Shown here: positions 15,772 through 24,426 of the stretch, in pieces
How the letters are laid out: each line of letters begins with the position of its first letter
Position numbering within the stretch: position 1 is the stretch's first letter
From: Clostridia bacterium
GTDB taxonomy: Bacteria > Bacillota > Clostridia > Lachnospirales > Lachnospiraceae
DNA: 64,000 bases
Direction: 5' to 3'
Assembly (NCBI GenBank): GCA_910574255.1
Contig: CAJTAK010000004.1
Span: 308,515 to 372,514, forward strand
The notes under the pieces: model-generated
Database searches by the model: none
What the model was told of the DNA's origin: nothing
What the model saw: only the letters and a program-made list of their open reading frames with translations
Position numbers and translations under genes: made by a program

Positions 15772-17841
15772 ATGAAAAAATATATGGAAGCTATCAAAAA
15801 ATCCAATCCAGGCATTCTTCTGATTGGAGCAATCCTGCTGGCCTTTATTTTGGAATTGGGTGTCTTTCAGTTCTCTTACTTTTCCCAGTACCTCGGGGAC
15901 TACACCCGCATGGAGTTAGATCTCTCTGCTATGGACGGATTTAATGGCGAAGCACTTCCTCTTCTTCCAGAGAACCCCACAGTTTCCTTTAATGACCTGT
16001 CCATACCCGTTCGCAGTGTTACGGTCCGCACCTCCGGCCCCTCACAGTTGTTATACGGAAATATCGGAATCTGTGATGAAGCGAATGCTTACCGGACAAT
16101 GGGTGCCGGTAGCTTCCAAGTTAATCCCGGAGGCCAAAAATCCATTTTTACAGTACCCATCAATAGCCATGGCTCTCTGACCAGGCTTCGCATTAACTTT
16201 ACAGAACAACCCCTTGCACCAGTTTTTCTTCTCTCAGTAGTACTGAATGAGCATATCCCCTTTCAGGTTCACTGGCTGCGCCTATTGCTTATGGCCGGAT
16301 TCCTTTTTGCCCTTGCTGCAACTTTGTGTTATCGTCTCTATGAAATAGATTATTGTCCGGAAAAGAAGAGCCATCGGCTGATGAACCTGGCTGTTTTGGC
16401 CCTCTGTCTCTTTGTCTCCTGTGGAATTTTATACAAGGCAGATGCCGCCCATTCCTATCTTCGTTCCTACCCATCTCTGGATGAGATCCGTTCTCCGGAA
16501 ATGGTTGTGGACGCCTATATGCAGCAATTGGATGCATTTGAAAAAGGGCAGCTTTCTCTGGATCTGGATGTCAATCCCGAATTGGAAGCCCTTGACAACC
16601 CATATGACAGGGGAGAGCGTGACAAAAAAGAGATTACTTACCATTGGGATCGTGCCTACTATAATGGAAAATATTACTCTTATTTTGGTTTAGCCCCTCT
16701 ATTTATGGTGTATTATCCTGTATACTGGCTCACCGGAATGCTTCCTACAGAGCTTCTGGCTGGCTCTGTATTGGCTGTTTTTGCTATTTTTGCTGTTTTT
16801 GCAGCTATACATGGGTTGTTTATTACTTTCCGGCCTCGGGCAAACCTGCTTTTATTTCTCATTGGCGAAGCCGCTGTAGTGTCCGGAAGCTTTTTATATC
16901 TGATGCAGGCATCTTTAAGTTTTTACTACCTGCCTCTCATCAGTGCAGTGGGATGGCTGGCTGCCTTTATTGCCTTTTCCACTTTTGCATGTCGAAGTAC
17001 AAAAAAATGCCGGAAGATTTTGCTTTTTGCTCTCTCCGGCATTTCCGTGGTGATGCTGGTACTTTCCCGTCCTAATATGGTGCTTTTGGCTATTGCCTTT
17101 GCAGCACCGTTATTTCTTCGGATTCTCTTTGAACGCTCCAGGCCATTTCAGGACAAGCTATTATGCGTGCTCCCTTTCTTAATTCCTGTTTTTATCGGCG
17201 GTATGGCTATTATGTACTATAATTATATTCGTTTTGACTCCGTATTTGAGTTTGGGACAGCTTTCCAGCTTACAGAGAGTGATATTCGGTACAATCATGT
17301 TACCCTGAGTCTGCACCATTTTACTTCTATGATCTACCATTATTTTGGAGAATCTTTTGTCTCTCTGGAATTCTTTCCATTTCTGAGGTTTACCACAGAA
17401 AAATGTGTGGATTTTGGAAATTACCTTTATCAGGAATACAGCGCCGGACTATTTCAGATGCCTTTAAATCTTGGCATTCTTCTGATATGCTTCCTTTTGG
17501 GTTCAAAAGAAAAGAAGGATTCCCTGAAAAAGTGGACCTATAGTCTGCTGCTCCTTGGGATTCTTGGACTTGGCTACCTTGATTTTCTTCTGGGAGGAAT
17601 TCATATCCGCTATGTCTGTGACTTAAGCCTGGCCGTCAGCCTTCTGGCTTTCTTCCTCCTGCTGGAGTATATTCATTTTGATAAGACTCGTTCCTCCCGG
17701 ATTCTTTATATTATTGTAACAGGTGCTCTGCTTATGACCATTGGTCGAGGCTGGCTCACTATCTTTTCTAATGAAACCAATGCAATTTTACAGAGAAATC
17801 CTGATTTTTACTTGATGACTGCCCGGATATTTCATTTTTAA
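15772..17841 (+). CDS. Large polytopic membrane protein, possible GT-C type glycosyltransferase
   Basis: A 689-residue protein with one N-terminal membrane segment (about 16-36), an extracytoplasmic domain of about 130 residues, then some ten or more further membrane segments. A loop with DRAYYNGKYYSYFGLAP (about residues 290-306) recurs in uncharacterised GT-C-like proteins of Firmicutes and could belong to an active site, with acidic residues nearby (NPYDRGERDKKE). GT-C enzymes transfer sugars from lipid carriers at the outer face of the membrane; the assignment is by topology only. It is the only plus-strand gene between the left edge and oriC, so it faces the replication fork, and it has its own promoter. 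No terminator of its own is clear in the 17842-17954 gap. Confidence 0.75.
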   Translation: MKKYMEAIKKSNPGILLIGAILLAFILELGVFQFSYFSQYLGDYTRMELDLSAMDGFNGEALPLLPENPTVSFNDLSIPVRSVTVRTSGPSQLLYGNIGICDEANAYRTMGAGSFQVNPGGQKSIFTVPINSHGSLTRLRINFTEQPLAPVFLLSVVLNEHIPFQVHWLRLLLMAGFLFALAATLCYRLYEIDYCPEKKSHRLMNLAVLALCLFVSCGILYKADAAHSYLRSYPSLDEIRSPEMVVDAYMQQLDAFEKGQLSLDLDVNPELEALDNPYDRGERDKKEITYHWDRAYYNGKYYSYFGLAPLFMVYYPVYWLTGMLPTELLAGSVLAVFAIFAVFAAIHGLFITFRPRANLLLFLIGEAAVVSGSFLYLMQASLSFYYLPLISAVGWLAAFIAFSTFACRSTKKCRKILLFALSGISVVMLVLSRPNMVLLAIAFAAPLFLRILFERSRPFQDKLLCVLPFLIPVFIGGMAIMYYNYIRFDSVFEFGTAFQLTESDIRYNHVTLSLHHFTSMIYHYFGESFVSLEFFPFLRFTTEKCVDFGNYLYQEYSAGLFQMPLNLGILLICFLLGSKEKKDSLKKWTYSLLLLGILGLGYLDFLLGGIHIRYVCDLSLAVSLLAFFLLLEYIHFDKTRSSRILYIIVTGALLMTIGRGWLTIFSNETNAILQRNPDFYLMTARIFHF

Positions 17842-17901
17842 TATAATTTTTTCAGTGTGATACTATAACAAAATTCACTGAAAACATTTTGGAAGAAATA
17901 T

Positions 17902-17938
17902 AAAAAACCGGAACTCTCATCCATTTTAAGAGTTCCGG
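17902..17938 (-). terminator. Terminator of the tRNA-Pro gene
   Basis: A perfect 10-bp stem (CCGGAACTCT/AGAGTTCCGG, 17908-17938) is followed on the minus strand by six T. It lies 17 nt beyond the tRNA 3' end. Confidence 0.85.
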
Positions 17939-17954
17939 CACCCCTGCCAAGGAA

Positions 17955-18028
<74 letters not shown>

Positions 18029-18070
18029 TTATTTAATTGTTTTGTTTTCAGCATTGATTATATTATCATA

Positions 18071-18116
18071 GAATCCGGTATTTGTCCAGTACAAAATACC
18101 GGATTCTGATTTTTTC
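18071..18116 (+). terminator. Strong hairpin with plus-strand T run
   Basis: A 13-bp inverted repeat (GAATCCGGTATTT at 18071-18083, complement at 18094-18106) is followed on the plus strand by TGATTTTTTC. It could stop plus-strand transcripts running on from the gene that ends at 17841. For the minus-strand gene ending at 18127 it supplies a hairpin but no T tract on its far side. Confidence 0.6.
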
Positions 18117-18126
18117 TTACACTTTA

Positions 18127-19566
18127 TTATACTCCTGATGTATCCCCTTCTGATATACCTTCTTCCGGAGCACTTGGTTCTGATCCTCCTTCATCTGGAT
18201 TTTCTGTTTCCGGCGGATTCTCCTCTGGTTGATTTTCTTCAGGAGGATTCTCTTCTGGTGCACTTACCGAAGGCGTACCTTCCTCTGGTGCATAATTCCA
18301 GGTATAGGAGAATATATGAGCCCCGATAATCAATCCACTCAAAGCTGGATTATTATTGTGAGTACGGAAAAACACGCGGTTGCCTACGTTGGACTCCCCT
18401 GCAATAGCACGGCGGGCTGCATCGAAACAAGCCTGACTCACACTTCCCAAATCCTGCTGTAATACCAGATCAAAACGCCCGGAAGTAACAGGAGAAAATT
18501 GTCCCGGCGCCCGAATTACACTCATAATCGTACTTTGGGCAAATCGGGGATCTCGAATCCGATTCATAACCACGGCCCCTACTGCAAGACGCCCTGCATC
18601 TCCCTGATTGGCAGCTTCACAATGAATCAGAACCGCAAGAGCTGTAACTTCTTCTTCTGTAGCGCTATAGGCTCCATAGTGTACATAATCCGATCCTGTA
18701 GTCTGTACACCTGCTACATTTCCAAGAGATGCATTAATCTCTGCCAGCTTTGCTGCCTCTAAAGATGCCTCCAGCTTTTTCTTCTCTGCAATCAGTGAAG
18801 CCAGTACTTCCTTTTGTCCCTCCAGGGTATCATTTTTTCCATTAAGTGCTGCCTCCGCTGCTGCAATGTCATTCACATGCTGCCCAATTTTTCCGGAAGT
18901 GCTTTTTGCCAATGCCGAAACCTCATCCTGTTTTTCCACAATAGATGCATAAAGCTCATCTAATGCTTCCTTCTCTCCCTGAAGCGTTGCTTCCTTCTCT
19001 TCTACAGCTTCTTTCTGGGCCACATAATTTTCCATCATTTTTCGGTCGTAATCCGCAATACTGGCAGCATAATTTGCTTTGTTCAAAGCAGAAGCAAAAC
19101 TTCCTTCTTCCAGAAGAATTGCAAAAAAGGATGCCTGAGAATTCTCGTACATATACTGAATCCGACTTTTCATATCCTCATACTGCTTCGCTTCGATCTC
19201 CTTTGCTTCCTCCAACTCTGCCTGAGTCTTTTCGATCTCCTGCTCCTTTTCTTCGATCTTTTGGTTCAGTTCTTCGATTTCCTCATTGATGGATGCATAT
19301 TGATTATTCAAATCCTTCAGATATGCCTCCATATTCGCTTTGGCTTCTTCAAGCTTCTGCTGTTTACTCTTTGTTGCATTGATCTCCTGCTGGGTTTTAT
19401 CAATCTCCTCCTGCTGCCTGTCTATTTCTTCCTGAGTCTTGTCAATCTCATCTTTGGTTCGATCAATGTCACTCGTCTTAGTAGCATGAGAAGCAAATCC
19501 AAGACTGAAAGCCAGGATGATTCCGGCCATTCCATATGTAATTTTCTGCAGTCGTTTGTTTTTCAT
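18127..19566 (-). CDS. Coiled-coil cell wall hydrolase with SleB-type catalytic domain
   Basis: A 479-residue exported protein. An N-terminal hydrophobic segment (about 9-28) acts as signal or anchor. A long coiled coil rich in Glu/Lys/Gln (about 30-270) resembles the PcsB/CwlO N-terminal regulatory domain. The Hydrolase_2 (SleB) domain follows (about 300-420), with LIHCEAANQGDAGRLAVGAVVMNRI, APGQFSPV and HIFSYTWN. The tail is rich in Pro and Glu. SleB-type enzymes cut peptidoglycan; the coiled coil suggests control by a partner such as FtsEX or self-inhibition (inference). It starts 59 nt after trmL and is probably co-transcribed with it. Confidence 0.88.
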   Translation of the reverse strand: MKNKRLQKITYGMAGIILAFSLGFASHATKTSDIDRTKDEIDKTQEEIDRQQEEIDKTQQEINATKSKQQKLEEAKANMEAYLKDLNNQYASINEEIEELNQKIEEKEQEIEKTQAELEEAKEIEAKQYEDMKSRIQYMYENSQASFFAILLEEGSFASALNKANYAASIADYDRKMMENYVAQKEAVEEKEATLQGEKEALDELYASIVEKQDEVSALAKSTSGKIGQHVNDIAAAEAALNGKNDTLEGQKEVLASLIAEKKKLEASLEAAKLAEINASLGNVAGVQTTGSDYVHYGAYSATEEEVTALAVLIHCEAANQGDAGRLAVGAVVMNRIRDPRFAQSTIMSVIRAPGQFSPVTSGRFDLVLQQDLGSVSQACFDAARRAIAGESNVGNRVFFRTHNNNPALSGLIIGAHIFSYTWNYAPEEGTPSVSAPEENPPEENQPEENPPETENPDEGGSEPSAPEEGISEGDTSGV

Positions 19567-19625
19567 CTTATCACCAGCTTTTTCTTTAACGGCAATATGC
19601 CAGGCATAACATTTGTGCCCGCCTT

Positions 19626-20123
19626 TTATTTCCAGTTGTATTTCCTTAACTTTCCTTCAAGTTTCATCTGGGCAAAATTGCTCTGCCGCAGAGCTTCATA
19701 CAATACAATCGCTGCTGCATTAGACAGGTTCAGAGAACGTGTATCCCCCATCATAGGAATTCGTATGGCTGTCTCCTGATGTTCAAGCAGCAGTTCTTCC
19801 GGAATCCCGGCGCTTTCCTTTCCAAACATTAGATAGCAATCCGGCTCAAACTGTACTTCTGAATACACCTGCGGTCCTTTGGTGGTTGCCATATAGATTC
19901 TTGCACCTGGATTCTGCTTTAAAAAATCTTCATAATTGATATAGGTAGTTACATCCAGCTGAGACCAATAATCCATTCCTGCTCTTTTCAGCTCCTTTTC
20001 TCCCAGGCGAAAACCCAAAGGTTCTATGAGATGGAGCCTTGTCCCAGTAGCTGCACATGTGCGGCCGATGTTTCCTGTGTTTGCCGGAATCTCCGGTTCC
20101 AAAAGCACAATATTAAATGCCAT
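19626..20123 (-). CDS. trmL: tRNA (cytidine(34)-2'-O)-methyltransferase
   Basis: A 165-residue SPOUT-fold enzyme of normal TrmL length. The three SpoU motifs are visible: PEIPANTGNIGRTCAATG near the N-terminus, YLMFGKESAGIPEELL in the middle, and IPMMGDTRSLNLSNAAAIVLYEAL at the C-terminus, which form the knotted SAM-binding site. It methylates the ribose of the wobble nucleotide of tRNA-Leu isoacceptors. The gene follows the aminotransferase by 5 nt, so it is probably part of the same transcript, although the functions are unrelated. Confidence 0.95.
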   Translation of the reverse strand: MAFNIVLLEPEIPANTGNIGRTCAATGTRLHLIEPLGFRLGEKELKRAGMDYWSQLDVTTYINYEDFLKQNPGARIYMATTKGPQVYSEVQFEPDCYLMFGKESAGIPEELLLEHQETAIRIPMMGDTRSLNLSNAAAIVLYEALRQSNFAQMKLEGKLRKYNWK

Positions 20124-20128
20124 ATTGC

Positions 20129-21307
20129 CTATTTCCCTTCTTTTTCCTCCCGCAGACGGCCTACAAAATCTGCCAGACGACCGAAGGCCTCTTTCAGATC
20201 CTCCAGAGAATAGGCATAAGAAAGTCTTAAAAATCCCTCTCCGCAGGCTCCAAAAGCAGTTCCCGGTACCACAGCCACCTTTTCTTCCTCCAGAAAACGG
20301 GTTGCAAATTCATCTGCAGTCATCCCAAACTCCTGAATGCTGGGAAACACATAGAAGGCTCCAAAAGGTTCAAAGCACTGAAGTCCTATTTCACGCAGAG
20401 TGTGCACCACATAGCGCCTTCTCTGATCGTAGGATTCCCGCATTACAGCTACATCGTCATCCCCGTTTTTCAGCGCTTCCACTGCTGCAAACTGGCTGTT
20501 GGTAGGCGCACACATAATGGCAAACTGATGAATCTTTGTCATCTGCTTAATAATATCTGCCGGCCCGCAGGCATATCCAAGCCGCCAGCCAGTCATGGCA
20601 TAAGCTTTGGAAAATCCATTAATCAGAATTGTTCGCTCCTGCATTCCCGGAAGCGACGCAATAGATATGTGATCTCCTTTATAACTAAGCTCCGAATAAA
20701 TCTCATCCGACAGAACCAGAATATCCTTTTCAATTACTATCTCTGCAATTTCCTCCAAATCCTTCTGTTCCATTATGGCTCCGGTAGGATTGTTGGGGAA
20801 AGGAAGTACCAGTATCTTTGTTTTCTCTGTAATTGCATCAAGAAGCTCCTGTTTTGTCAACCGAAACTCATTCTCTTCTTTCAGATTAATAAGCACAGGG
20901 ACTCCCCCGGCCAGTACAGCGCAGGGTTCATAAGACACATAACAGGGTTGGGGAATTAACACCTCATCTCCGGGATTCAGAACTGCGCGGAATGCTATGT
21001 CAATTCCTTCACTCCCGCCTACGGTCACTATAACTTCCTTTATGGGATCATAGTTCAAATGAACCTTTCTTTTCAGATAACTGGAAATCTCTTCCCGAAG
21101 CTCCTTCAATCCGGAATTGGATGTATAAAATGTGCGTCCCCTTTCCAGAGAATAAATTCCCTCTTCCCGAATATGCCAGGGAGTATCAAAATCCGGTTCC
21201 CCCACTCCCAGAGAAATAGCGTCCGGCATCTCACTGACAATATCAAAAAATTTCCGTATGCCTGAAGGGGGGATCTCTACAACTTTATCAGCTAAAAAAT
21301 TTCTCAT
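20129..21307 (-). CDS. PLP-dependent class I/II aminotransferase
   Basis: A 392-residue fold-type I aminotransferase. Visible are ISLGVGEPDFDTP at the N-terminus, the LPFPNNPTGAIM block with the conserved Asn, VLSDEIYSELSY with the Asp that contacts the PLP nitrogen, and the Schiff-base Lys in NGFSKAYAMTGWRLGYACGP. A C-terminal Arg in LRLSYAYS would bind the substrate carboxylate. It resembles aspartate/aromatic aminotransferases of the PatA/AspB group; the exact amino acid is not determinable. It overlaps the Lrp/AsnC regulator gene by 4 nt, suggesting that this regulator controls it in response to an amino acid. Confidence 0.92.
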   Translation of the reverse strand: MRNFLADKVVEIPPSGIRKFFDIVSEMPDAISLGVGEPDFDTPWHIREEGIYSLERGRTFYTSNSGLKELREEISSYLKRKVHLNYDPIKEVIVTVGGSEGIDIAFRAVLNPGDEVLIPQPCYVSYEPCAVLAGGVPVLINLKEENEFRLTKQELLDAITEKTKILVLPFPNNPTGAIMEQKDLEEIAEIVIEKDILVLSDEIYSELSYKGDHISIASLPGMQERTILINGFSKAYAMTGWRLGYACGPADIIKQMTKIHQFAIMCAPTNSQFAAVEALKNGDDDVAVMRESYDQRRRYVVHTLREIGLQCFEPFGAFYVFPSIQEFGMTADEFATRFLEEEKVAVVPGTAFGACGEGFLRLSYAYSLEDLKEAFGRLADFVGRLREEKEGK

Positions 21308-21786
21308 GGTGTAACCAGCATCCTTTCATCCTTTGATTTATGTACCATGATCGAACCGTGATCCTTATACTTTTTCAGTACAAAATGTGTAGCTGTGCTG
21401 AGTACCGTATCCAAGGGAGAAAGCTTATCTGATACAAACTGCGCTACATCACGCATAGTCTTCCCTTCAATCATCACCATAAAGTCAAAGCCTCCTGAAA
21501 TCAGGTAAACACTATCCACTTCTGCATAATTGTAAATGCGCTCTGCTACCTTATCAAATCCAAGTCCTCTCTGAGGTGTTACCTTCACTTCAATCAGTGC
21601 TGTCAGCTTTTCTTCTCCTGTCTTATCCCAGTCAATCAATGTGTGATAGCCGCAGATGATTCCTTCTTTTTCCATATCTGCTATTTCATTTGCTATGGCT
21701 GCTTCATCCACTCCCAGCATAACTGCCAGATCCTTCAAGTTCACTCTGCTGTTCTTTTCAATAAAAGTTAAGATCTTTTCCCTCAT
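21304..21786 (-). CDS. Lrp/AsnC family transcriptional regulator
   Basis: A 160-residue protein with an N-terminal helix-turn-helix (residues about 1-50: NSRVNLKDLAVMLGVDEAAIANEIADMEKEG) and a C-terminal RAM ligand-binding domain (YNYAEVDSVYLISGGFDFMVMIEG). Such proteins form octamers that sense amino acids. Its stop overlaps the aminotransferase start (ATGA), so the two are translationally coupled and the aminotransferase is the likely target or partner. Confidence 0.93.
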   Translation of the reverse strand: MREKILTFIEKNSRVNLKDLAVMLGVDEAAIANEIADMEKEGIICGYHTLIDWDKTGEEKLTALIEVKVTPQRGLGFDKVAERIYNYAEVDSVYLISGGFDFMVMIEGKTMRDVAQFVSDKLSPLDTVLSTATHFVLKKYKDHGSIMVHKSKDERMLVTP

Positions 21787-21822
21787 TACACATCCTCCTG
21801 TTTTTGTTCCTCAATAACTTTT

Positions 21823-22809
21823 TTATTCATAAATACGATACAGCTCGTCTGTTCTGGGGCGTTCCAGAAAGGCTTCTTCCTCTCCATTCAAAATCCTCCG
21901 GGCCTTTCCTTCCACTGCTTTTCCAATCACTGCTGCCGGAATGCCGGCTTTTTTAAGCTCCCGTACCAAATCATGCCCTCTGTCTCCTGCCATCAGCATA
22001 CAGCCGCTGGAAATCAGATAATAAGGATTCAATCCAAAATATTCACAAATCTCAACTGTCTCCTGACGAATAGGAATTGCTTTCAGGTCAATCTCAAGTC
22101 CTACATCAGAAGCCTCTGCCAGCTCCCAAAGCGCTCCATAGATTCCGCCCTCTGTCACGTCATGCATGGCACTGATACCAAATTCCGCTGCTACGGATGC
22201 TTCCGGCAATACGGAAAGATACTGCTCAAAGTCTTTGGCCGTCTCCACAAAATCCACTGAAAATCTGGTTTTAAGCTCCTTTTCCTTTTCCTTTGCAATA
22301 ATGGAGGTACCCTCTATGCCAATCCACTTGGTTACAAGGATATCCTGCCCTGCCTTTGCCCCGGCAGTGGATATAAGCCGTTCTTCTCTTGCCTTTCCTA
22401 CACCGGTGACACTGATCACCGGCTGATTCACAGCTCTTGTTACCTCTGTGTGGCCCCCCATAACCTGAACATTTGATTTGGCGCAGGCCTCTTCTATCTG
22501 TTCCATCATTTTCTTAATATCCTCTTCCGTAATCTCCTCCGGAAGAAGTACTGTCAGCATGATACCGATTGGCTCTGCCCCGCTGCTGGCCAAATCATTT
22601 ACTGTAACCTGGACAGCCAGTGTTCCTATATCCTTCACTGTTCCGGTTATGGGATCTGTGGAAATCACAAAAACCTCTCCTGGTTCCAGCTTCACAGCAG
22701 CACAATCCTCGCCGACTCCGGCTCCTAAAAGCACCTCATCCCGCTTAGTTCGAATCTGTTTAAAAATGCTTCTCTTTAAAATCGTCTCGGAAACTTTTCC
22801 TATCTTCAT
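21823..22809 (-). CDS. AIR synthase-related protein (PurM/HypE superfamily)
   Basis: A 328-residue protein with an N-terminal PurM-type ATP-binding domain (GAGVGEDCAAVKLEPG, then ISTDPITGT and TVNDLASSGAEPIGIML) and a C-terminal AIR_synthase_C domain (VTEGGIYGALWELAEAS, SSGCMLMAG). It is close to HypE and ThiL in size, but no hydrogenase-maturation or thiamine genes are nearby. It lacks the N-terminal Cys/Sec motif of selenophosphate synthetase. It probably binds or hydrolyses ATP on a small substrate that cannot be named. It lies 36 nt downstream of the VanW gene. Confidence 0.8.
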   Translation of the reverse strand: MKIGKVSETILKRSIFKQIRTKRDEVLLGAGVGEDCAAVKLEPGEVFVISTDPITGTVKDIGTLAVQVTVNDLASSGAEPIGIMLTVLLPEEITEEDIKKMMEQIEEACAKSNVQVMGGHTEVTRAVNQPVISVTGVGKAREERLISTAGAKAGQDILVTKWIGIEGTSIIAKEKEKELKTRFSVDFVETAKDFEQYLSVLPEASVAAEFGISAMHDVTEGGIYGALWELAEASDVGLEIDLKAIPIRQETVEICEYFGLNPYYLISSGCMLMAGDRGHDLVRELKKAGIPAAVIGKAVEGKARRILNGEEEAFLERPRTDELYRIYE

Positions 22810-22845
22810 TTCTGCCTGCTCCTGCTCTGCTTTATATCGTCTGTC

Positions 22846-24288
22846 TTACTGCATTCTCTCCAGACAGGAGGCCAGAACAGCATTTACCACACCTTCATCC
22901 TGGGTAGCTACTGCCTCTATTAGCTCCGCAGACATCCCCGGATCACCGGCTACGCCAATAACAACGGTACGCGGCGAGGCATTATAAGTGCTTTTATTCA
23001 CCTTGGTCACACTTTCTTCCACACCATTTACATACACATGCTTATACAGCTCTGCCTGCACACCCCTGTGAGCGCTCTCTGCCACCCGATATCCAATCGG
23101 CTGTCCCGGATCTGCTATAATGACTGCGCCGGGATCTGTTGTGCTTAGAGTCTGACTTACATATTTGACTGTGCGGTTGGAAGGACGTGTTTCCTCTCCA
23201 TAGATGGTAAATGTTATCTGCTTATTGGCAGTAACTCCCTCTATATAAATGGGTGCATCCGAATCATTCTTAAATTTAAAATCCTTATATGTTCCTGCAA
23301 TAGCTGCATCAGCAGAAGGATCCACATAGGTTACAATCATAGAGTGATTCGATCTCTCTACAACCTCCAGCTCAGAGAGCAATACTGCATTATACAATGT
23401 AGTAGATACCTGACAAATTCCTCCTCCTAAGCTGTCCACTACTTTTCCGTTCAGATAAGAGCCTGCCATTTCATAGCCATTGGCTGTGGTAAAAGGGCTT
23501 ACCACTTCATAGGTAGAAAAAGTATCTCCCGGATACAGAACCGTTCCATTGATCAACCGGGCTCCATTGGACACATTCTGGCTTCTGCTGGGGCCTGAGG
23601 TAGAATAGCTGGTAGTAAAGGTTCCAAGTACATCTTTTACACGGCTCAGTTCTTCTCTGCTGCCTCTGGGATAGTCTGTCTCCACAGGAAGCGTAATTCT
23701 GCCGTTTTCTTTGTCCCAGTCATTCTCAATATAATCCTGTATTGCCTGTATGGAGCCTTCTACATCCAGCTTTGTACCTGTATTTCCATCCACAATTTGA
23801 AATGTACCGTTTTCCCGTTTTAAGGTTGCATCCTTAGCCTCAGAATCAAACTTAACACATTCTGTTGACACAAAATCCCTTATCAGATCAGAATCCAGCA
23901 TCCAATTTAATTCATATACCTTATTTTCATGCTCCAAATCCTTGCGCTCTTTGTAGCGCTTAATCACATTGCCAGTCTTGCCAAGCTGAGCAGCCTCCTC
24001 AATGACGTTCAGATTTGTACATCCCAAACCCAGATCTCCTAATGTTACTTCCACCTGTTCATCAAAAATCTCCAAGGTCAGTGTTTCGTCTCCTAATCTG
24101 TTTATGTAAGCTGCCAGCTCTGCTTCTGCCTCTGCCTCTGTCATACCAGACAGATCAACCTCATCTGCAAAGACACCACTGTGAATCGTGGGATCCTCTT
24201 TCTCTTTTGCCAGAGCTTCCATGCTTCCCATACCGGCAACAGCCAGTATAAATGCAAAAAGAAACCCATAACCTGCAAATCTTTTCAT
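22846..24288 (-). CDS. VanW family cell-wall-associated protein
   Basis: A 480-residue exported protein with a signal peptide (residues 1-27). A PG_binding_4-type domain (about 40-200) precedes the VanW domain (about 230-345: NGTVLYPGDTFSTYEVVSPF, GGGICQVSTTLYNAVLLSEL, ERSNHSMIVTYVDP). VanW-type proteins occur in wall-modifying loci, but their activity is not established. A G5-like beta segment with KYVSQTLSTTDPG follows, and a C-terminal helix closes the protein. It lies 36 nt after the small membrane peptide gene and upstream of the AIR-synthase-like gene. Confidence 0.88.
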   Translation of the reverse strand: MKRFAGYGFLFAFILAVAGMGSMEALAKEKEDPTIHSGVFADEVDLSGMTEAEAEAELAAYINRLGDETLTLEIFDEQVEVTLGDLGLGCTNLNVIEEAAQLGKTGNVIKRYKERKDLEHENKVYELNWMLDSDLIRDFVSTECVKFDSEAKDATLKRENGTFQIVDGNTGTKLDVEGSIQAIQDYIENDWDKENGRITLPVETDYPRGSREELSRVKDVLGTFTTSYSTSGPSRSQNVSNGARLINGTVLYPGDTFSTYEVVSPFTTANGYEMAGSYLNGKVVDSLGGGICQVSTTLYNAVLLSELEVVERSNHSMIVTYVDPSADAAIAGTYKDFKFKNDSDAPIYIEGVTANKQITFTIYGEETRPSNRTVKYVSQTLSTTDPGAVIIADPGQPIGYRVAESAHRGVQAELYKHVYVNGVEESVTKVNKSTYNASPRTVVIGVAGDPGMSAELIEAVATQDEGVVNAVLASCLERMQ

Positions 24289-24324
24289 TTCCTTTTCCTC
24301 TTTTCTGATTTCAAATTGCTTCCC

Positions 24325-24426
24325 CTAAAGTGCATAGCTCAAAAGGGGAACAATCATTGCCACAACTACAATTACGATGATCACGGTAGAAATGATCTTT
24401 CTCGTCTTTTTACTGTACCAATTCAT
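24325..24426 (-). CDS. 33-residue single-span membrane peptide
   Basis: A small ORF of 33 codons. The basic N-terminus MNWYSKKTRKI is followed by one hydrophobic helix (STVIIVVIVVAMIVPLLSY). The ATG overlaps the TGA of the exonuclease gene (ATGA), with GGAGG 8 nt upstream, which strongly argues that it is translated. The layout (Lys-rich start, one helix with a central AMIVP) recalls short Firmicutes membrane miniproteins such as Prli42 or DUF4044, but this is by appearance only and no function is claimed. Confidence 0.75.
   Translation of the reverse strand: MNWYSKKTRKIISTVIIVIVVVAMIVPLLSYAL

Noticed and set aside
21823..22809. Selenophosphate synthetase (SelD) or HypE
   Set aside because: The N-terminal Cys/Sec motif of SelD is absent, the HypE C-terminal Cys end is absent, and no selenium or hydrogenase genes are nearby.
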